In this document: piece by piece, positions 61,601 through 64,000 of the stretch | Layout of the letters: each line of letters begins with the position of its first letter | Position numbering within the stretch: position 1 is the stretch's first letter | Source of the DNA: Istiophorus platypterus | Taxonomy: Eukaryota > Chordata > Actinopteri > Istiophoriformes > Istiophoridae | Direction: 5' to 3' | Length of the DNA: 64,000 nt | Assembly (NCBI GenBank): GCA_016859345.1 | Contig: CM029111.1 | Coordinates: 9,978,714-10,042,713, forward strand | Position numbers and translations under genes: made by a program | Notes under the pieces: generated by a model | Told to the model about the DNA's origin: nothing | What the model saw: only the letters and a program-made list of their open reading frames with translations | Databases searched by the model: none

Positions 61601-63513
61601 TGTTTAGGTCTACTCCTTCTTCTTTTGATGCCATTTACTGCGTGGTGTTTTAGCGTATTCTCCTTTTATATAAAGCGCTTTATATAAAGGCCTGAGAAAA
61701 CCGTTGTATAACATCCTCTGAGATTCTAGAGGGAGCTCTGTCATGTTTTCCCTCCACTTGAGGTTAGAGAAGACACTATTGATTACCGTTGTTAGCAGGA
61801 TCCAGTAGGAGCCAGTGTTTTTTGTTTTTTTTTTACTTATATTATGGGACTAAAAGTCAGGATATCTAGCCCTCTGCACTATTTCTGACCATCCTGTCTT
61901 AAATCTGTGTTGAAACCCCGAGATAGTTAAGATTATGTGCTGTGCTATAAAATCCGTCTAACTCTAAGGATCCTTGTTTCTTCAGGTGACAATAAGGAAA
62001 GACTTTGAGAGCCATGACTTTGGTTTCAGTGTGTCCGACGGGCTCCTGGAGAAAGGGGTCTATGTCAACATGATCCGCCCGGACGGCCCAGCCGACCAGG
62101 CAGGTTTAAAGCCTTTTGACCGCATTCTTCAGGTACTGTTTTTGTCCATAAACCTCCTCCTTACAGGAATATTTTGACATTTTCAGAGATACTTTTATTT
62201 GTTTTATTAGTGAGAGTCATAGGAGAAGATCAACACGTATGTGCAATATGAAGATAGGCCAGAAGTGATGTGGTCAGCTTAGTTTAGCATATAGACAGAA
62301 AACGGGGGCAATTGTCTTAGTTTGGCATAAAAACTGGTAGCAAGGGGAAAAAGCCTTAGCATAAACACTTATTGTGATGTTTGGAGGCAAACTGCAGATG
62401 GCCATGAAACAATCTAGCACATAACCCTTTATAACCACAACCTGTTGTTTATACTCTTCAATTTGCTGAAATATGTAAATTAGCTTTATTGGCTCTGGTA
62501 GTCAGAATTTTTTGTTTTGTTTTCCCACTTTTTCGAGTCTTAACTAAACTAAAATAACAGTGTACTAGCGTCAGCTGCATATTTTTTGGAACTCCATTTC
62601 CTCCGATGTGATGGGGGGAAAAAAAAATTCTGAAAGTCATTATAATGAGATAAATTCTCGAAGTGAAGAGAAACTTTCTCAAAATAATGACTTCGTTTCA
62701 TTATGACTTACAGGATCTTTTTTTTTCTTCAGAACGTTGGCAGAAATAGGCCGTCAGCTTATAGACATGTGGGTGATATCAATCTACTCACCTTTCCATA
62801 CCTGTACAGAGCTTATACTTATTACCTTCTCTCTTCTTTACTTTGCACTGTTCTGCCAAGACATAACCTTGCAAGACTTGGGAGAATAACCAGAGCCATC
62901 ACGAATGAAATGATAACTCATTACTCACTTTTAATAATTATCCCGTGGTTTAAGATCCTTTTTCTGCACATAGACTTAAAGTGAAGTGTCGCCCATTCAT
63001 TTTAAATTAAATTTGTGTCTTCTTTCAGCTATGTATTCACTTGGAAAAAAAAAACAGACCTTATACATGAAGTATGTTGCTTGACTTTTTTTTTTTTTTT
63101 TTAATCATATGTCTTGTCTTTGTTATTTTATTGCTCTTTGGTCCTGTCTGGTAGTGCAATAGTCTGCTGTCACTCCTGCTAAAAGATAAAGTGAAACTTT
63201 TGCCAATTGAGCAGTGATAATTTTTCCCAAAATGTCAAACTATGCTAACGTGAATGCAGCGGCATATTGAATGATGTTTTGGTTTTTTTTTTTCTTATTG
63301 ATTCTGATCTTCCAGGTGAACCGTATGAGGACCAGGGACTTGGACTGTTGTCTAACCGTGCCCCTAATTATGGAGGCTGGAGACAGCCTGAATTTGGTCA
63401 TTAGCAGGAATCCACTGGCAGCGGCGGACGCCGGGCTGCCCGACGACTGTGACGACCCCTCGAGCTCCCCGTCCTGCTTTCCCGAGCACAGGACCAAAAG
63501 CATCGCCGTGTGA
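33279..63513 (+). CDS. grip2: Glutamate receptor interacting protein 2-like, seven PDZ domains, 24 coding exons
   Basis: Multi-PDZ scaffold that binds AMPA-receptor GluA2/3 tails and other postsynaptic and trafficking partners. Coding exons: 33279-33318, 36446-36526, 37278-37413, 39425-39570, 40827-40910, 41011-41086, 41815-41960, 43966-44113, 44205-44374, 48796-48924, 49211-49372, 50731-50917, 53695-53840, 53942-54022, 54373-54436, 54827-54972, 55814-55958, 56263-56402, 57191-57373, 57475-57634, 59043-59157, 59489-59713, 61986-62132, 63316-63513. The total is 3255 nt (1084 aa). Carboxylate-binding loops of the seven PDZ domains are visible: SLGLTI, SFGFVM, SLGISL, GFGIQL, ELGITI, PLGITI, DFGFSV. 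PDZ1-3 span about residues 41-342, PDZ4-6 about 440-742, PDZ7 about 971-1052. Linkers are Ser/His-rich (343-439) and acidic/Ser-rich (743-970). The N-terminus MLCGLRRDTKNS matches the GRIP2 isoform type, with Cys3 a possible palmitoylation site. Similarity in the linkers favours GRIP2 over GRIP1. Teleosts have a and b copies and I cannot say which this is. Other promoters could give other N-termini. Confidence 0.95.
34985..35095. repeat. Teleost dispersed repeat fragment (TTTATATAGCGCCAAATCA type)
   Basis: Contains the motif TTTATATAGCGCCAAATCAT followed by a CTCAGGGCACTTTTGATATT-like segment, a repeat commonly seen in teleost genomic DNA. It lies in grip2 intron 1. Confidence 0.6.
35858..35900. 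repeat. (AAAT/AGAT)n microsatellite
   Basis: Tandem AAATAAATAGAT units in grip2 intron 1. Confidence 0.85.
40040..40385 (+). mobile_element. LINE (non-LTR) reverse transcriptase 3' fragment, degenerate
   Basis: Shifting plus-strand frames recover pieces typical of the end of a LINE ORF2 reverse transcriptase, such as LVITHLEYYSNV, KTARLAVHCSYHTSINKMH and a later FTRTARKGQLYPPRLKTHYF. Stops and frameshifts show it is a pseudogene fragment. It sits in the grip2 intron between 39570 and 40827. Confidence 0.65.
41109..41210. repeat. (GT)n microsatellite
   Basis: GT-rich run starting about 20 bases after the donor of the grip2 exon ending at 41086. Confidence 0.95.
42783..42822. repeat. (GAA)n trinucleotide microsatellite
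   Basis: About 13 tandem GAA/AAG units in grip2 intron 7. Confidence 0.95.
44735..45330. repeat. Family B dispersed repeat copy in grip2 intron 9
   Basis: Begins CAGTGGTGG and ends CCCTCCACTG, with the internal segment GGACTTTTACTTGTAATGGAGTATTTTTGCA (quoted part: ACTTGTAATGGAGTATTTTT) shared with the copy at 57749-58412. Confidence 0.65.
45340..45705 (+). mobile_element. Tc1/mariner transposase C-terminal remnant in grip2 intron 9
   Basis: A plus-strand frame at about 45487-45560 reads SPYLNPVEHLWEILDRRVRQ, the conserved C-terminal part of a DDE-family Tc1/mariner transposase. It is followed by further recognisable 3' sequence with frame breaks. The copy is truncated and broken, and differs in subfamily from the element at 22270-22790. 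Confidence 0.75.
46135..46250. repeat. (AC)n microsatellite
   Basis: Over 100 bases of AC with a few AA and AT interruptions, in grip2 intron 9. Confidence 0.95.
46575..47390. repeat. Composite dispersed repeat (family B with nested family A) in grip2 intron 9
   Basis: Outer parts resemble family B (GAGTTGGAGGAAGTACTAAT on the left, GTGTAAATGTAATTTTTTCTGTCACTGC on the right; quoted part ends TTTTCTGTCACTGC). The centre carries family A text (TTGTCCAACCAATAGT, GAGAAGCTGGAACCATAAAA). The architecture is the same as at 17230-17739. Confidence 0.55.
49082..49127. repeat. (CTG)n trinucleotide repeat
   Basis: CTG/TGC units with a short GTTG interruption, about 85 bases before a grip2 acceptor. 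Confidence 0.9.
50145..50245. repeat. Family C repeat fragment in grip2 intron 11
   Basis: Short segment GTTTGCCATGAAATTTAGCA followed by GATCCCCTAACTTTTCATTTA, matching a teleost repeat whose longer copy lies at 51210-52200. Confidence 0.45.
51210..52200. repeat. Family C dispersed teleost repeat, interrupted
   Basis: The first part (about 51210-51400) contains GGTCCAGACTGAAATATCTC and CATTCATGGTCCCCAGAGGA. The second (about 52050-52200) contains CAACATGTTAGTATTGCAAC and CTCACAGAGCTGCTAGCGAG. Both belong to a repeat I recognise as common in teleosts, here split by other sequence. Confidence 0.55.
52604..52655. repeat. C-run plus (AC)n microsatellite
   Basis: A poly-C run passes into pure AC dinucleotides, in grip2 intron 12. 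Confidence 0.95.
55080..55640. repeat. Family B repeat, partial, in grip2 intron 16
   Basis: Contains TTTTACTCCATTACATTTAT and GATTAAGATTTTACATTAAA, shared with the copy at 57749-58412, and a later TTGCTTTTACTCC. The ends are eroded. Confidence 0.5.
57749..58412. mobile_element. Family B nonautonomous element, most complete copy
   Basis: Perfect 9-bp inverted ends, CAGTGGTGG (57749) and CCACCACTG (58412), 664 bp long, lacking coding sequence. Four more copies or fragments occur in this window. The CAGTGGTGG ends suggest a hAT-type nonautonomous element. A clear target duplication was not seen. It lies in the grip2 intron between 57634 and 59043. Confidence 0.65.
61320..61580. repeat. Family D dispersed repeat in grip2 intron 22
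   Basis: Contains GAGGAATAGTTCAACATTTT, AGATGAGAAGATTTATACCA and GACTATTCCTTTTAAATTG, recognised as a common teleost repeat whose ends are short inverted GAATAGT/ACTATTC. Confidence 0.55.
62150..62440. repeat. Family D-related repeat in grip2 last intron
   Basis: Begins AGGAATATTTTGACATTTTC and contains GGTCAGCTTAGTTTAGCATA and ACTGGTAGCAAGGGGAAAAA, related in layout to 61320-61580. Confidence 0.5.
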
Positions 63514-64000
63514 CCACAGAGACGCTCGCCGGCCGCTGAGGCACTGCAGCGCTGGGGCCTCACGCAGACACATGCACACACATACGCCGCGCACGGTTTA
63601 GGTTCATTACGCCGTACTTCTCAGAGAAACCGCCATAGTCGCGTTGGGCACGCGGAGCATCCTCTCTCACGCGCCAACACAAACAGCCACTCTCCACCGC
63701 CTGAGAGCATCTCTCACTCACAAAAGTTCCAAGTGCATCTGTTCACTCTCACTGGTTTTAGTCACTGTGTTCACATGATGCAGTTCAATAGAGGCTCTGC
63801 CCCCCCCCCCCCCAACACACACAGAGACACACACACAGACACACACTTTCCCTCTCCAGAGGCAAAGCCACATGTAGAGTTATATAACAGGCGAGTCATA
63901 CCTTCTGACGGAGCCAGGATGTCAACACACAATCCCAGCTCTGGAGAGAGTCAAATGCTGCACACTCACACCACATTAATTTATTTATGATTTTTTTTTT
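63514..64000 (+). other. grip2: grip2 3'UTR, truncated by window end
   Basis: Sequence after the grip2 TGA. It includes a C-run and AC-rich tract near 63801-63847 and an AT-rich, T-run end. No AATAAA is present before the window ends, so the 3'UTR probably continues. Confidence 0.6.
63801..63850. repeat. Poly-C and (AC)n simple repeat in grip2 3'UTR
   Basis: A C homopolymer followed by ACACAGACACAC units. Confidence 0.9.

Overview
The window is vertebrate nuclear DNA, most likely from a ray-finned (percomorph-type) teleost. The genes have many short GT-AG introns, long AC/GT microsatellites are common, and dispersed repeats typical of teleost genomes recur through the introns and intergenic DNA. 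No bacterial, plasmid or viral gene organisation was seen. Four protein-coding genes were reconstructed exon by exon. In each, the exon lengths sum to a whole number of codons and the joined reading frame stays open from start to stop.

Layout. (1) 1-2.5 kb: repeat-rich spacer, with a weak hint of another minus-strand gene at the left edge. (2) 2.5-18.5 kb, minus strand: dcaf1 (vprbp), the substrate receptor of CUL4-DDB1 and HECT-type ubiquitin ligases, 24 coding exons, about 1553 aa. A 1.1-kb hAT-like element sits in its last intron. (3) 18.7-23.2 kb, minus strand: ssuh2, a DnaJ-like CxxCxGxG zinc-finger protein, 12 coding exons, about 362-366 aa. It lies head-to-tail upstream of dcaf1. (4) 23.2-24.3 kb: CpG-rich intergenic region, probably a bidirectional promoter for ssuh2 (minus) and rpl32 (plus). 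(5) 24.2-28.1 kb, plus strand: rpl32, 135 aa, with a 5'TOP-like noncoding first exon. (6) 28.1-33.2 kb: intergenic, containing a striking near-perfect 28-bp-arm hairpin and several simple repeats. (7) 33.3-63.5 kb, plus strand: grip2-type glutamate receptor interacting protein with seven PDZ domains, 24 coding exons, about 1084 aa. Its 3'UTR runs to the right edge.

The genes have unrelated jobs (ubiquitin ligase substrate reception, a chaperone-like zinc-finger protein, ribosome structure, synaptic scaffolding). Their proximity is best read as conserved synteny: from general knowledge the human orthologues all lie on chromosome 3p, although not side by side. I found no clear undescribed biological system. 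The best second-look items are the 28-bp hairpin at 28925-28986, the mosaic of inverted repeats near 34.36-34.43 kb, a possible CaaX prenylation box on SSUH2, unusual splice acceptors in grip2, and several recognisable transposon remnants.
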